Assembly (NCBI GenBank): GCA_937925525.1
Contig: CALALS010000214.1
Coordinates: 1 to 46,035, forward strand
Source: an uncultured Flavobacteriales bacterium
GTDB taxonomy: Bacteria; Bacteroidota; Bacteroidia; Flavobacteriales_E; Vicingaceae
Reading direction: 5' to 3'
Length of the DNA stretch: 46,035 bases
The translations under genes were made by a program, and so were the position numbers. Shown here piece by piece: positions 6,543 to 14,712 of the stretch (position 1 is its first letter; every line of letters starts with the position of its first letter). Under the pieces are notes generated by a model. It had not been told where the DNA came from, made no database searches, and was given only the letters and a program-made list of their open reading frames with translations.

Positions 6543-9158
6543 ATGGGAGAAAGTAAAGCGATAAAACACAGAGATATATACCAATCGCTTATTGAGCATA
6601 GTAAGGATATAACCATAGTACTATCAAAAGAAGGAAAGTCAATCTATTTCTCACAAAACACTAAAGAGCTTTTTGGAGTTTCAAAAAGACAGATTTCTGA
6701 TAAAAGCCTGCTAAAGCTTATTCATCCTGAATATCGTGCAGAAGTAGAAAAGTTAATTAGTAAATTCAAATCAAAAACTAAAGTTAAGCCCACAGAAATT
6801 GGCTTGCAAATAAAAACTGCTGCCGGCAAATATCAATGGTATGACTTAACTGTTCACAAAATAACCTCAGAACAAATTAGCAGCACAGCTTTAGTTTTCA
6901 GAAAATCTGGCAATCCGCTAGACGATGATTATAATTTCCTTTTTGTCCAAAGCCCCTTTCCAAAGTGGATTTACAACAAAAATAATCATACTATTATAGA
7001 TGTAAACAAAGCTGCAATTGAACAATACGGCTATTCAAAAAAGGAGTTTTTAAATATGACCATAAAGGATTTGCGTCCGAAAGAAGATGTAAAAAAACTT
7101 ATTCAATTTGAAAAAAACAGAAAGCAGGAACAGGGTTTGGTTAATTATGGAATTTGGCGGCACAAGAAGAAAAATGGAGAAATAATCAAAGTAGAAGTAT
7201 CGGGACATTTCGTGAAATTTAACGGACAAGATTGTGGTATTGCAATTAGTGTGGATGTTACAGAAAGGGAAAAAAGAGTTGAAGAGATAAGAAAAAACCG
7301 AGAGTTTACAGAAAACATTCTGTCTTCAATAACTTCAAACATAGCGGTACTTGATGAAAACGGAAATATTTTAAGGACAAATAGGTCATGGGATAAGTTT
7401 GCTATTGAAAATAACGTTAACAACTATCATAAAGTAGGAGTTGGCAATAACTACCTTGAGGTAAGCAAGATAGCTGTAAAAAATGGAGATGAATATGCTA
7501 AAAAAGCAGTGTCAGGAATCAACTCTGTATTAAAGAAAAAGAAAAGAATTTTCCAACTTGAATATCCCTGCCACTCACCTGAAGAAGAAAGATGGTTTTT
7601 ACTCACCGCAACCCCCTTTTTTGGAAAAAGCAATTATATAATTGTCAGGCATGACAATATTACCGAAAGGAAATTAAATGAAAGAGAATTAAACCTACTT
7701 CATAAAAAAAATGTAGAAGCGGTTCAGAACATCAAAATGTTATTTTCTATATCACCTGACTTAATCGCTATTGCCGGAACTGATGGATACTTTAAAACAA
7801 TCAATAAAGCATTTGAGAAAACATTGGGCTATACATCAAAAGAGTTATTATCAAAACCATTTATGGATTTTGTCCATCCGGATGACGTAAAATCGACTTT
7901 AGATGAGCTAAACAAGGTAAGAAAAGGCAAGCCTACACTCAAATTTATTAACCGGTACATTTGTAAAAACGGCAGCTATAAATGGATTGAATGGAATTCT
8001 AAACCGGTAGGAGATATAATATATACGATTGCCAGAGATATTACTGACAGGAAAAAGAATGAGGAGCATTTAATAACCTTAAACAAAGAAAAGCAAAATA
8101 TCCTTGAAAGTATTTCTGATGGCTTTTTTGCACTAGATAATAACTGGAAAATTAATTACTTTAACAATTCGGCTCAAGAAATGCTTGAGGTTTCGGCTAA
8201 AAAGGTTTTAGGAAAACACTTCTTTGATACGTTTAGGTTTAGCGAGCAGTCAATGATAAAAAAGACATTTCTAGAGGTTGCTAAAAACAGAGTTAATAAA
8301 AGTTTTAAGTTTTATGATAAAAAAATCAACAAATGGTTTGAAGTTGATATTCACTCTTTGGAGACTGGTATAAGCGTGTTTTTTAGAGACATTACTTATA
8401 ACAAAGTATATGAACAAACACTTAAACGTCTTAATTTTGAATTAGAAGAAAGGGCAGAAAGATTAGCTGCTTCAAATAAAGAACTGGAACAATTTGCCTA
8501 CATTGCCTCTCATGACCTTCAGGAGCCACTAAGAATGGTTAGCAGCTTTTTGGAGTTACTCGAAAAAAAATATGAAGGAAACCTAGACGAGAAAGGGAAA
8601 AAATACATCCATTTTGCAGTTGATGGAGCGAATAGAATGAGAAAAATAATCATTGATTTACTGGAATATTCCAGATTGAACAAACAAAACTCTGAAAATG
8701 AACTGTTTGCCGTGCAAGATGTAATTAAAACAGCCATACAGTTTAATTCAGAAAACATTAAACAAAAAAAAGCAAAGGTTGTATATGGAAATATGCCCAG
8801 CATATTTGCACACAAGAGTTCTATTCAGCAGGTATTTTCAAATTTAATTAGTAACGCCTTGAAATACCAAAAGGAAAATACTCCGCCAAAAATTAATATT
8901 AAATGTAAGGACAAGACAACCCACTGGCAATTTTCTATTAGCGATAATGGAATAGGCATAGAAGCCGAGTACTTTGAAAAGATTTTTGTTATCTTCCAAC
9001 GCCTTCATCGCAAAGAAGAGTACAGTGGAACAGGTATCGGGCTTGCCATTTGCAAAAAAATAATTGAACAACATAATGGAGAAATGTGGCTAGAATCAAC
9101 ACCCGGAAAAGGCACTACTTTTTATTTTACTATTAAAAAAACAGAAAATAAAATATGA
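6543..9158 (+). CDS. Multi-PAS sensor histidine kinase
   Basis: An 871-residue soluble kinase without a membrane segment, so it is probably a cytoplasmic sensor. About five tandem PAS domains are visible: roughly 10-120, 130-245, 250-375, 395-510 and 515-630. Typical stretches are GYSKKEFLNMTIKDLRP and LGYTSKELLSKPFMDFVHPDD. A short coiled coil (LKRLNFELEERAERLAASNK) leads to HisKA with the phosphoacceptor His657 in SHDLQEPLR. HATPase_c follows, with N box NLISNALKY, G1 DNGIGI and GTGIGLAICKKI. This kinase class pairs with Rcp1-type receivers, and one is encoded next with an ATGA overlap. No cofactor-binding residue could be assigned in the PAS domains. Confidence 0.93.
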   Translation: MGESKAIKHRDIYQSLIEHSKDITIVLSKEGKSIYFSQNTKELFGVSKRQISDKSLLKLIHPEYRAEVEKLISKFKSKTKVKPTEIGLQIKTAAGKYQWYDLTVHKITSEQISSTALVFRKSGNPLDDDYNFLFVQSPFPKWIYNKNNHTIIDVNKAAIEQYGYSKKEFLNMTIKDLRPKEDVKKLIQFEKNRKQEQGLVNYGIWRHKKKNGEIIKVEVSGHFVKFNGQDCGIAISVDVTEREKRVEEIRKNREFTENILSSITSNIAVLDENGNILRTNRSWDKFAIENNVNNYHKVGVGNNYLEVSKIAVKNGDEYAKKAVSGINSVLKKKKRIFQLEYPCHSPEEERWFLLTATPFFGKSNYIIVRHDNITERKLNERELNLLHKKNVEAVQNIKMLFSISPDLIAIAGTDGYFKTINKAFEKTLGYTSKELLSKPFMDFVHPDDVKSTLDELNKVRKGKPTLKFINRYICKNGSYKWIEWNSKPVGDIIYTIARDITDRKKNEEHLITLNKEKQNILESISDGFFALDNNWKINYFNNSAQEMLEVSAKKVLGKHFFDTFRFSEQSMIKKTFLEVAKNRVNKSFKFYDKKINKWFEVDIHSLETGISVFFRDITYNKVYEQTLKRLNFELEERAERLAASNKELEQFAYIASHDLQEPLRMVSSFLELLEKKYEGNLDEKGKKYIHFAVDGANRMRKIIIDLLEYSRLNKQNSENELFAVQDVIKTAIQFNSENIKQKKAKVVYGNMPSIFAHKSSIQQVFSNLISNALKYQKENTPPKINIKCKDKTTHWQFSISDNGIGIEAEYFEKIFVIFQRLHRKEEYSGTGIGLAICKKIIEQHNGEMWLESTPGKGTTFYFTIKKTENKI

Positions 9159-9586
9159 AATCAATACAAATATTATTAATTGAAGATAATGATGGAGACA
9201 TCTTACTTACAAAAGAAGCTCTTGAGGATTCTAAAGTAATAAATCAAATAAACGTAGTCAGAGACGGAAACGAAGCTATTATGTTTTTGAACAAAGAAGA
9301 AAATTTTTCGAATGCCACTACCCCAGATTTAATACTTTTAGATGTTAATCTTCCTAAAAAAAATGGGCACGAAGTTCTTCACTACATTAAAAAAAATGAG
9401 AATTTTAAACACATTCCCGTGATTATGCTTACCACCTCTTCATCTGAATCAGATATTTTAAAGTCATATAAGAATCATGTAAATTGCTATATTACTAAAC
9501 CCATTGAGGTATCAAGCTTTCTAAACATTGTGTCAACCATTGAAAGCTTCTGGATATCAATAGTAAGTTTACCTAAAAAAAGCTAG
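9155..9586 (+). CDS. Rcp1-type single-domain response regulator
   Basis: A 143-residue CheY-like receiver. Acidic pocket IEDNDGD, phosphoacceptor Asp63 in LLDVNLPKKNG, conserved Thr/Ser in MLTTSSSE, and Lys in YITKPIE. The LLD(V/L)NLP and KKNGHEVL motifs are those of Rcp1 partners of PAS/phytochrome-like kinases. The ATG overlaps the kinase stop (ATGA), giving translational coupling and near-equimolar expression. With no output domain it probably relays phosphate to another protein, perhaps the downstream receiver-kinase hybrid. Confidence 0.92.
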   Translation: MKSIQILLIEDNDGDILLTKEALEDSKVINQINVVRDGNEAIMFLNKEENFSNATTPDLILLDVNLPKKNGHEVLHYIKKNENFKHIPVIMLTTSSSESDILKSYKNHVNCYITKPIEVSSFLNIVSTIESFWISIVSLPKKS

Positions 9587-9590
9587 AAAA

Positions 9591-10988
9591 TTGAGCGAAC
9601 CGCCAAAAGAAATAACGATACTTGTAGTAGAAGATAATCCGGGAGATTTTATCCTAATTGAAGAATATATTACAGAAAAAATTCCGCATGCCGAAATTAT
9701 AAATGCCAATTCGCTGAGCGAAACAAAAAAAATAATTGAGTCTAAAAAAGCATTTGATATAGTTTTACTTGACTTATCTCTTCCTGACAGCTCAAAAAAC
9801 AATTCCATAAAAAAGGTTCTGAGTTTTATTAAAGAAATCCCTGTCATTGTGCTTACCGGATTTTCTGACAGTAATTTTGGTGTTGAGTCTTTGTCCTTAG
9901 GGGTTTATGATTATCTACTAAAAGATGATTTAACTGCAAACTCTTTGTATAAAAGCATAACTTATAGCTTAGAACGACAACGCATAAACCAACAACTTAA
10001 ATTAAGTGAAAGAAGGTTTAGAGCTCTTGTTCAAGATGGTGCAGATTTAATAGGAATATTAGATATTGAAGGGAATTATATTTACGTGAGCCCTACTTCA
10101 GAAACTATCTTAGGAATTCCTCCTGAAGATTTTATAGGTAAAAATGCCTTTGATTTTATTCATCCAAATGATAAAGAAAGAGTTTATGATGAGTTTATGT
10201 CACTTGCCACTAAAAAGAAACTCAAAATAAAAGCTTTCCGGTTTCAAAACCATCAAAAAAAATATGTTTGGATTGAAACTATTGTAACTAATATGTTAGA
10301 TGATCCTGCTGTAAATGGTATTGTAGCCAACTCCAGAGATATTACTGAACAATTAAATTATGAGCAAAAAATTAGCCAAGCAGTTATCAATACCCAAGAA
10401 ACTGAAAGGTTTGAAATTAGCAGTGAACTTCATGACAACGTAAATCAGCTATTAGCTGCTTCACAAATTTATTTGAGCACGGCCAGCAAAAAAATTGAAA
10501 AGCCATTTGTTCAAGAGTTAGTCAACAATTCCAGGTCGTATGTTTTATCTGCCATTAGTGAAATAAGAAAATTATCACACAGGCTTTCACCCGGGTTTCA
10601 ATCAGACTTTTCAATTCTTGAAGCATTAAAAGATTTAACCAATGATTTAGATGTTGAGAGTAAACTTAAAGTTACGCTTGAAATAGACAAAAAGCACATT
10701 GCTCTTCCTTATGATTTAAAACTAAACTTATATAGAATATTACAAGAGCAGTTTATCAATATATTAAAACACTCCGGAGCAAAAAAAGCCAAAGTTGAAT
10801 TAATCGTTAACGAATGTAACCTAAAAATGATTACTTCGGATAATGGCAATGGCTTTACTATTAATGAAAACAAAAAAGGGATTGGCTTAAATAACATGAA
10901 AAAAAGAGTGAGCCTTTTTTTAGGTAGCATTGAAATAAAATCAGATACCAAAACCGGTACTAAAATAATAATTGACATTCCTTTATAA
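9591..10988 (+). CDS. Receiver-PAS-HisKA_3 hybrid histidine kinase
   Basis: 465 residues with an N-terminal receiver (VVEDNPGD pocket, Asp61 in LLDLSLPDSS, Lys in YLLKDD), one PAS domain (about 138-255, FIGKNAFDFIHPNDKERV), and a NarL/DegS-type HisKA_3 with His281 in SSELHDNVNQLL. The HATPase ends GIGLNNMKKRV. HisKA_3 kinases normally phosphorylate NarL/LuxR-type regulators; two such genes lie on the opposite strand 1-4.5 kb away. The start is TTG 9591, four bases after the previous stop; the next Met is about 200 residues in, so the TTG is forced. Third gene of the operon, followed by a clear terminator. Confidence 0.9.
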   Translation: MSEPPKEITILVVEDNPGDFILIEEYITEKIPHAEIINANSLSETKKIIESKKAFDIVLLDLSLPDSSKNNSIKKVLSFIKEIPVIVLTGFSDSNFGVESLSLGVYDYLLKDDLTANSLYKSITYSLERQRINQQLKLSERRFRALVQDGADLIGILDIEGNYIYVSPTSETILGIPPEDFIGKNAFDFIHPNDKERVYDEFMSLATKKKLKIKAFRFQNHQKKYVWIETIVTNMLDDPAVNGIVANSRDITEQLNYEQKISQAVINTQETERFEISSELHDNVNQLLAASQIYLSTASKKIEKPFVQELVNNSRSYVLSAISEIRKLSHRLSPGFQSDFSILEALKDLTNDLDVESKLKVTLEIDKKHIALPYDLKLNLYRILQEQFINILKHSGAKKAKVELIVNECNLKMITSDNGNGFTINENKKGIGLNNMKKRVSLFLGSIEIKSDTKTGTKIIIDIPL

Positions 10989-11005
10989 CGTTTCTTATCT
11001 TAAAC

Positions 11006-11036
11006 AAAAAGGTGTGAGATAAATCCCACACCTTTT
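11006..11036 (+). terminator. Rho-independent terminator of the kinase operon
   Basis: AAAAAGGTGTG and CACACCTTTT flank a loop of about ten bases, with a T run on the right side. It lies about 18 bases after the hybrid kinase stop. The A-rich left flank could also let it act on the minus-strand genes at 11073-11767. Confidence 0.85.
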
Positions 11037-11072
11037 CTAACCACTAAGAAAAATCACCCTCACTATCCGCCT

Positions 11073-11252
11073 TTAAGTATGATAAAGAGCTATTAATATT
11101 ATATAACCGATTGCCAGTATAACAGGCATTGTTGCCATTGTAATTGCTTTTAGTTTATTGATTATCGACTTCTCATCGCTGTATTGAAATAAAAAACCAT
11201 ATAACTTATCTATAAACTTTTCCAAAATGCTGCTTTTAAGTAGTTTTTCCAT
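11073..11252 (-). CDS. Small membrane-anchored protein (59 aa)
   Basis: Starts MEKLLKSSILEKFIDKLYGF: an amphipathic N-terminal half, then one hydrophobic segment at about 38-57 (ITMATMPVILAIGYIILIAL). It begins 14 bases after the stop of the 166-aa gene on the same strand, so it is likely the second gene of a two-gene unit. I do not recognise a family. Adjacency and a single well-formed membrane segment support it as real. Confidence 0.5.
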   Translation of the reverse strand: MEKLLKSSILEKFIDKLYGFLFQYSDEKSIINKLKAITMATMPVILAIGYIILIALYHT

Positions 11253-11266
11253 CTTAATTATTAATA

Positions 11267-11767
11267 TTAGTTTCTAGATAAATTATTTTTAGTGATGCCT
11301 GCTTTCAGCATTTCAAGTTGTGTTAGCTTTAGAGCTTCTGCTTCGTTTTCAGCATTTAATTCAAGTAAATTGGTTACCTTTTTTTGATGACTAAGGGATA
11401 ATGCTTGATTATCATGATAGTTGTTGAGCGCTGCTAATAGCTTTTTTCTGCTGTACTTTGATTGCACTATTAAGCCATTCACAAAAATTGGTGTAGAAAT
11501 AGCCATTAAGTAAACGCCTACCGGAGGCATTATTAAAGTAACTCCTGTAGATAAAGGCAGCATAGTCATTTGACCAAATGCTTTTTCGTCACGCTTACTA
11601 AAAAATAAGTCTATTAAAGCTGCACTTGTATCGTCTGTGCCATATTGGTTTTGAAACTCATCATAACTTAGTTTATAAGCCTTTGAGTCTCTTATAGTGT
11701 CCGGGCTTTGTGAATACGAAACCAGTCCTATTATGTTAAATGCTAAAATTAAATATGCTCTTTTCAT
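11267..11767 (-). CDS. Exported protein of unknown function
   Basis: 166 residues. A signal peptide (MKRAYLILAFNIIGLVSYSQ-SPD) is followed by a mature region with one hydrophobic stretch (STGVTLIMPPVGVYLMAISTPIFVNG split over two short helices) and a helical C-terminus rich in Leu/Glu (KKVTNLLELNAENEAEALKL). It may be membrane-anchored in the periplasm. A TACTTTTG promoter box lies 29 bases upstream. It pairs with the 59-aa membrane ORF. No family recognised. Confidence 0.7.
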   Translation of the reverse strand: MKRAYLILAFNIIGLVSYSQSPDTIRDSKAYKLSYDEFQNQYGTDDTSAALIDLFFSKRDEKAFGQMTMLPLSTGVTLIMPPVGVYLMAISTPIFVNGLIVQSKYSRKKLLAALNNYHDNQALSLSHQKKVTNLLELNAENEAEALKLTQLEMLKAGITKNNLSRN

Positions 11768-11796
11768 GATGTTTTTTTTTTAAATTATTTACATCA

Positions 11797-11804
11797 CAAA
11801 AGTA
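11797..11804 (-). promoter_or_regulatory. -7 promoter box of the 11267-11767 gene
   Basis: Reads TACTTTTG on the minus strand, exact TAnnTTTG match, upstream of ATG 11767. The roughly 250-base spacer up to the next gene holds this box, a weak dyad AACCTA/TAGGTT at 11902-11921, and the likely terminator near 11970. Confidence 0.5.
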
Positions 11805-11957
11805 CAGCCGACACATCCGCTACGTAAGAGCTAAAAAACTGAATTTTAATATTTTAAAGCTGATGCTTTTTTAGGTGATTGCAGGAACAAACTTAGCTTA
11901 CAACCTAAATATCTATAGGTTAAAAAACGGATTAAATTTTAAAAAACTACTTAATTA

Positions 11958-11986
11958 CAAAAACAAAACACTATTTATCAAATAGT
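11958..11986 (-). terminator. Likely terminator of the minus-strand response-regulator cluster
   Basis: On the minus strand ACTATTT-GAT-AAATAGT (7-bp perfect stem, 3-nt loop, complement of 11970-11986) is followed by GTTTTGTTTTTG. It lies about 30 bases beyond the stop of the 12018-12677 gene. The stem is AU-rich and therefore weak. Confidence 0.45.
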
Positions 11987-12017
11987 TAAAATGAAAGCAG
12001 ATGATAGAAAGGAAGGG

Positions 12018-12677
12018 TTAAAATTTATTATATTCATCAATAATCCCTTTAGTAAATGCGTATTTTACCAGTTCAGCCGAATTCTTAGCACCTGTTTTTT
12101 GAAGCAAATTTCTTCGATGAGAATCTACTGTACGGTCACTAATATATAATTTATCTCCTATTTCTTTATTTGTAAGCCCGTCTCCTATAAGTTTTAACAC
12201 CTCTATTTCTCTTTCGGAAAGTGGTTCTTCTATACCACTACTATTTCCCTTTTTAAATAGCATGTTTTCAAGCAAGGTATTAGAAACATTCCTACTAAGG
12301 TATTTCTCCCCAGTGGCAACATTTTTTATTGCTTCAAATAACTCGTAGGGCGAATCATCTTTTAGCACATACCCTAGCGCTCCTAATTCTAACATTTTTT
12401 TCACCTCTCTTTCTCTTTCATTTGCACTAAATACTAATATTTTAGAGTCAGGATATTTTTGCATTATTATTTCTGTTGCCTCTATTCCATTTATGACCGG
12501 CATACCAATATCCATTAATATTACATCAAAAGAGCCTTTTTCAACTTTTTCAATTACTTCACGTCCATTACTCGCCTCATATATTTCTAAATGGTTGTTT
12601 TCCACTGCAAGAAGTGCAATTAAGGCACTTCTGATTATTTCATGATCGTCAGCGATAAGTATTTTCAGCTTTTCCAT
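12018..12677 (-). CDS. NarL/LuxR-type response regulator
   Basis: 219 residues. Receiver with ADDHEIIRS and phosphoacceptor Asp56 in LMDIGMPVINGIEA, the YVLKDD signature, then a LuxR-type HTH (LSEREIEVLKLIGDGLTNKE, then SDRTVDSHRRNLLQKTG). It binds DNA when phosphorylated. It is a close paralogue of the 14713-15363 product over its whole length (shared YVLKDD, ELFEAIK and YLSRNVSN segments), so the two arose by duplication. Last gene of the minus-strand cluster, just downstream of the SpoIIE-like remnant. A HisKA_3 hybrid kinase nearby is a plausible cognate kinase. Confidence 0.93.
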   Translation of the reverse strand: MEKLKILIADDHEIIRSALIALLAVENNHLEIYEASNGREVIEKVEKGSFDVILMDIGMPVINGIEATEIIMQKYPDSKILVFSANEREREVKKMLELGALGYVLKDDSPYELFEAIKNVATGEKYLSRNVSNTLLENMLFKKGNSSGIEEPLSEREIEVLKLIGDGLTNKEIGDKLYISDRTVDSHRRNLLQKTGAKNSAELVKYAFTKGIIDEYNKF

Positions 12678-12701
12678 AACATTATATTTAATATTTAAAT
12701 T

Positions 12702-12968
12702 CTACAATTGTATTACTATTACATCATCTATTTGCTCTTCATCATCTTCCCACTCAATAAAATATTTTTCAATAAGTCCGCTCTGCTCGTCAAATGCTTC
12801 TTTTGATACTTTTTCTAATAATTGTACAAACCCAGATTTCATAATCATTTTACCCCTATTACGATGAAATTGAGATTAATAGCCATCAGAAGTAAAATGA
12901 ATATTCCTGATTCATATTTAATTATTTTTTGAGTAAATTCTTTAATTAACCTATTTTTTAAATAATAA
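12702..12968 (-). pseudogene. Remnant of a SpoIIE-type PP2C phosphatase (C-terminal ~89 codons, in-frame stop)
   Basis: Reading the minus strand from 12968 gives FTQKIIKYESGIFFHFTSDGY, a TAA at 12876-12878, then SQFHRNRGKMIMKSGFVQLL, and a tail ending EWEDDEEQIDDVIVIQL. This is the C-terminal end of SpoIIE/RsbU phosphatases: the SDG(Y/F)-x-DQF metal-site motif, helix, and closing W-x(2-4)-EQ(I/V)DDV(L/V)VI. The frame starts right after the intact response-regulator gene and has no upstream catalytic core. It is therefore a truncated, nonsense-bearing remnant. A 48-codon ORF from ATG 12848 could still be translated, but without catalytic residues. The remnant implies that the island once had an Rsb/SpoIIE-style phosphatase output. 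Confidence 0.7.
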
Positions 12969-12978
12969 CTACAACCCC

Positions 12979-13434
12979 CTATTTAGGTTGCCTAACAGGT
13001 GGTTGATTGACTACTAACCAATAAAAGCCTATTTCTCTTATACTATTTGTAAATTTGTCAAAATCAACAGGTTTAACTATATAACTATTAACACCTAATT
13101 GATAAGTTTCAACAATATCTTTATCTTCTTTTGAAGACGTCATTACTACAACAGGAATACTTTTAGTTCTTTCATCGGCTCTAACTCTCCTTAATACTTC
13201 AATTCCACCCACTTTCGGCATTTTTAAGTCTAAAAGAATAATTTTAGGCTGATTGTCAATATCTCGCCCTGAATATTCCCCTTCACAAAAAATAAAATCA
13301 AGAGCTTCTGCTCCATCCTTTAGCCATATCACATTATTTGCCAGGTTTTCATCTCGTAATGCTATTAACGCTAATTCAGCATCATTAGGACTATCTTCAA
13401 CAATTAATATTTCTACAAATGCATTATTCTTCAC
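12979..13434 (-). CDS. Rcp1-type single-domain response regulator
   Basis: 151 residues: IVEDSPND acidic pocket, phosphoacceptor Asp69 in LLDLKMPKVGG, MTSSKEDKD, and Lys in YIVKPVDFDKF. The extended loop before Asp69 (FCEGEYSGRDIDNQPK) and the FYWLVVN end are standard for Rcp1-like partners. It starts 12 bases after the stop of the upstream histidine kinase, its probable phosphodonor. With no output domain it likely acts in a relay or by protein contact. It may once have been the switch for the phosphatase whose remnant follows. Confidence 0.92.
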   Translation of the reverse strand: MKNNAFVEILIVEDSPNDAELALIALRDENLANNVIWLKDGAEALDFIFCEGEYSGRDIDNQPKIILLDLKMPKVGGIEVLRRVRADERTKSIPVVVMTSSKEDKDIVETYQLGVNSYIVKPVDFDKFTNSIREIGFYWLVVNQPPVRQPK

Positions 13435-13446
13435 AGTATATCAGTT

Positions 13447-14661
13447 TTAATTTTTTTTCTTTTTTTGTTTTATGGTAAAATAAAATGTTGCCCCTTCTCC
13501 TACTTTTGATTCTGCCCAAACTTTACCACCATGCTTTAATACAATCCTTTGAACAATAGCTAAGCCAACTCCTGTTCCGGAAAATTCTTCTTCAGAATGA
13601 AGTCTTTGGAAAATTCCAAATAGATTTCCAGCATATTTCATGTCAAAACCTACTCCATTGTCTTTTACATATATTACATTTACCCCATTGATATTCTTAT
13701 TGCCTACTTCTATTTTTGCATAGTCTTTACCTCCGGTAAATTTAATGGCGTTTCCTAATAAATTACTCACCACATGCTTCATCATTTCACGGTCAGCATT
13801 TACTTCCCCTAAATCTTCAATGATAAAGTCTATTTTTCTATTTTCTTCAGCAAGTTTCAAGTCTTCATAAACTTCCACAAATAAACCTTTCCAATTAAAC
13901 CTGCTCTCATTCATTTTTAACCTTCCCATTCTAGAAAAAGCAAGCAAATCATCAATTAGATTACCCATTTTTGATATACTTCTGGTAATAATTCCTAAAT
14001 ACTTTTTACCATCATCATCTAATTGAGACTCATATTTTTTTTGTAATATCTTAGCAAATCCGTCAACAGCTCTAAGCGGAGCTCGAAGATCATGCGACAC
14101 AGTATAACTAAAGCTTTCCAACTCTTTATTGATCTCTGTCAGCTGTGCTGTTCTTTCTTTTACCTTATTTTCTAATTCATTATTCTTTTCATTAAAATAG
14201 GATTGAGCAATGGTATACATTGCAAAATCAATAAGTAGCCCCAACCCTTTCATTATATCAATTCCTTCATTTGCACTTTCTGCAAAATCTCTTTTTATGA
14301 AGGGAATTAACTTCGCTTTATATAATCTCACAATGTCATACCAATCTGAGTACTTTACATTCATTTTAGCATATACTTCTCCTTGCTGCATTAAGTCCTG
14401 AACATACTCGTCCCATTTACCCTCATAAATAGCAGCACGTTGTAATTCTAAAGATCTTTTATTTTGAGCTTCTCTTTGTTCGATTGATTGAGCTGAAATA
14501 AGTGGCCCGAATAACGGATGATTAGCCAATTCTGATGTTATTATTTCGTTTAATTCGTTCTGATACTTTAAGCTGTACTCAAAATACTTTTTAAGTAAGT
14601 CAATTTCTTCATCCTTAAATTTAGAGGTTACCCTAGCATCTTGATCTATTAATATTTCCAT
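13447..14661 (-). CDS. Sensor histidine kinase with all-helical globin-like N-terminal domain
   Basis: 404 residues, no membrane segment. Residues 1-160 are helical. The pattern IYEGKWDEYVQDLMQQG, EVYAKMNVKYSDWYDIVRLY, LIPFI resembles globin-coupled-sensor or RsbR-N (non-haem globin) domains. I see no obvious proximal haem His, so a non-haem version is more likely; this part is tentative. A coiled coil (NELENKVKERTAQLTEINKELES) joins it to HisKA with His190 in SHDLRAPLR. HATPase_c follows: NLLGNAIKF, DNGVGF, GTGVGLAIVQRI. It lies between a NarL-type regulator and an Rcp1-type receiver on the same strand. Confidence 0.9.
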   Translation of the reverse strand: MEILIDQDARVTSKFKDEEIDLLKKYFEYSLKYQNELNEIITSELANHPLFGPLISAQSIEQREAQNKRSLELQRAAIYEGKWDEYVQDLMQQGEVYAKMNVKYSDWYDIVRLYKAKLIPFIKRDFAESANEGIDIMKGLGLLIDFAMYTIAQSYFNEKNNELENKVKERTAQLTEINKELESFSYTVSHDLRAPLRAVDGFAKILQKKYESQLDDDGKKYLGIITRSISKMGNLIDDLLAFSRMGRLKMNESRFNWKGLFVEVYEDLKLAEENRKIDFIIEDLGEVNADREMMKHVVSNLLGNAIKFTGGKDYAKIEVGNKNINGVNVIYVKDNGVGFDMKYAGNLFGIFQRLHSEEEFSGTGVGLAIVQRIVLKHGGKVWAESKVGEGATFYFTIKQKKKKN

Positions 14662-14712
14662 TGTTATGTTGTTTCAAATATCTAGTCATATTATCATCTA
14701 TCAAAAAGAAGA

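Noticed and set aside
8519..8815. Minus-strand ORF of about 98 codons inside the PAS kinase gene
   Set aside because: It is antisense to the conserved HisKA region, has no domain character and no promoter; a shadow of the kinase codons.
11902..11921. AACCTA/TAGGTT hairpin as a terminator
   Set aside because: The T or A tract is on the wrong side for the minus-strand genes and no plus-strand gene ends nearby.
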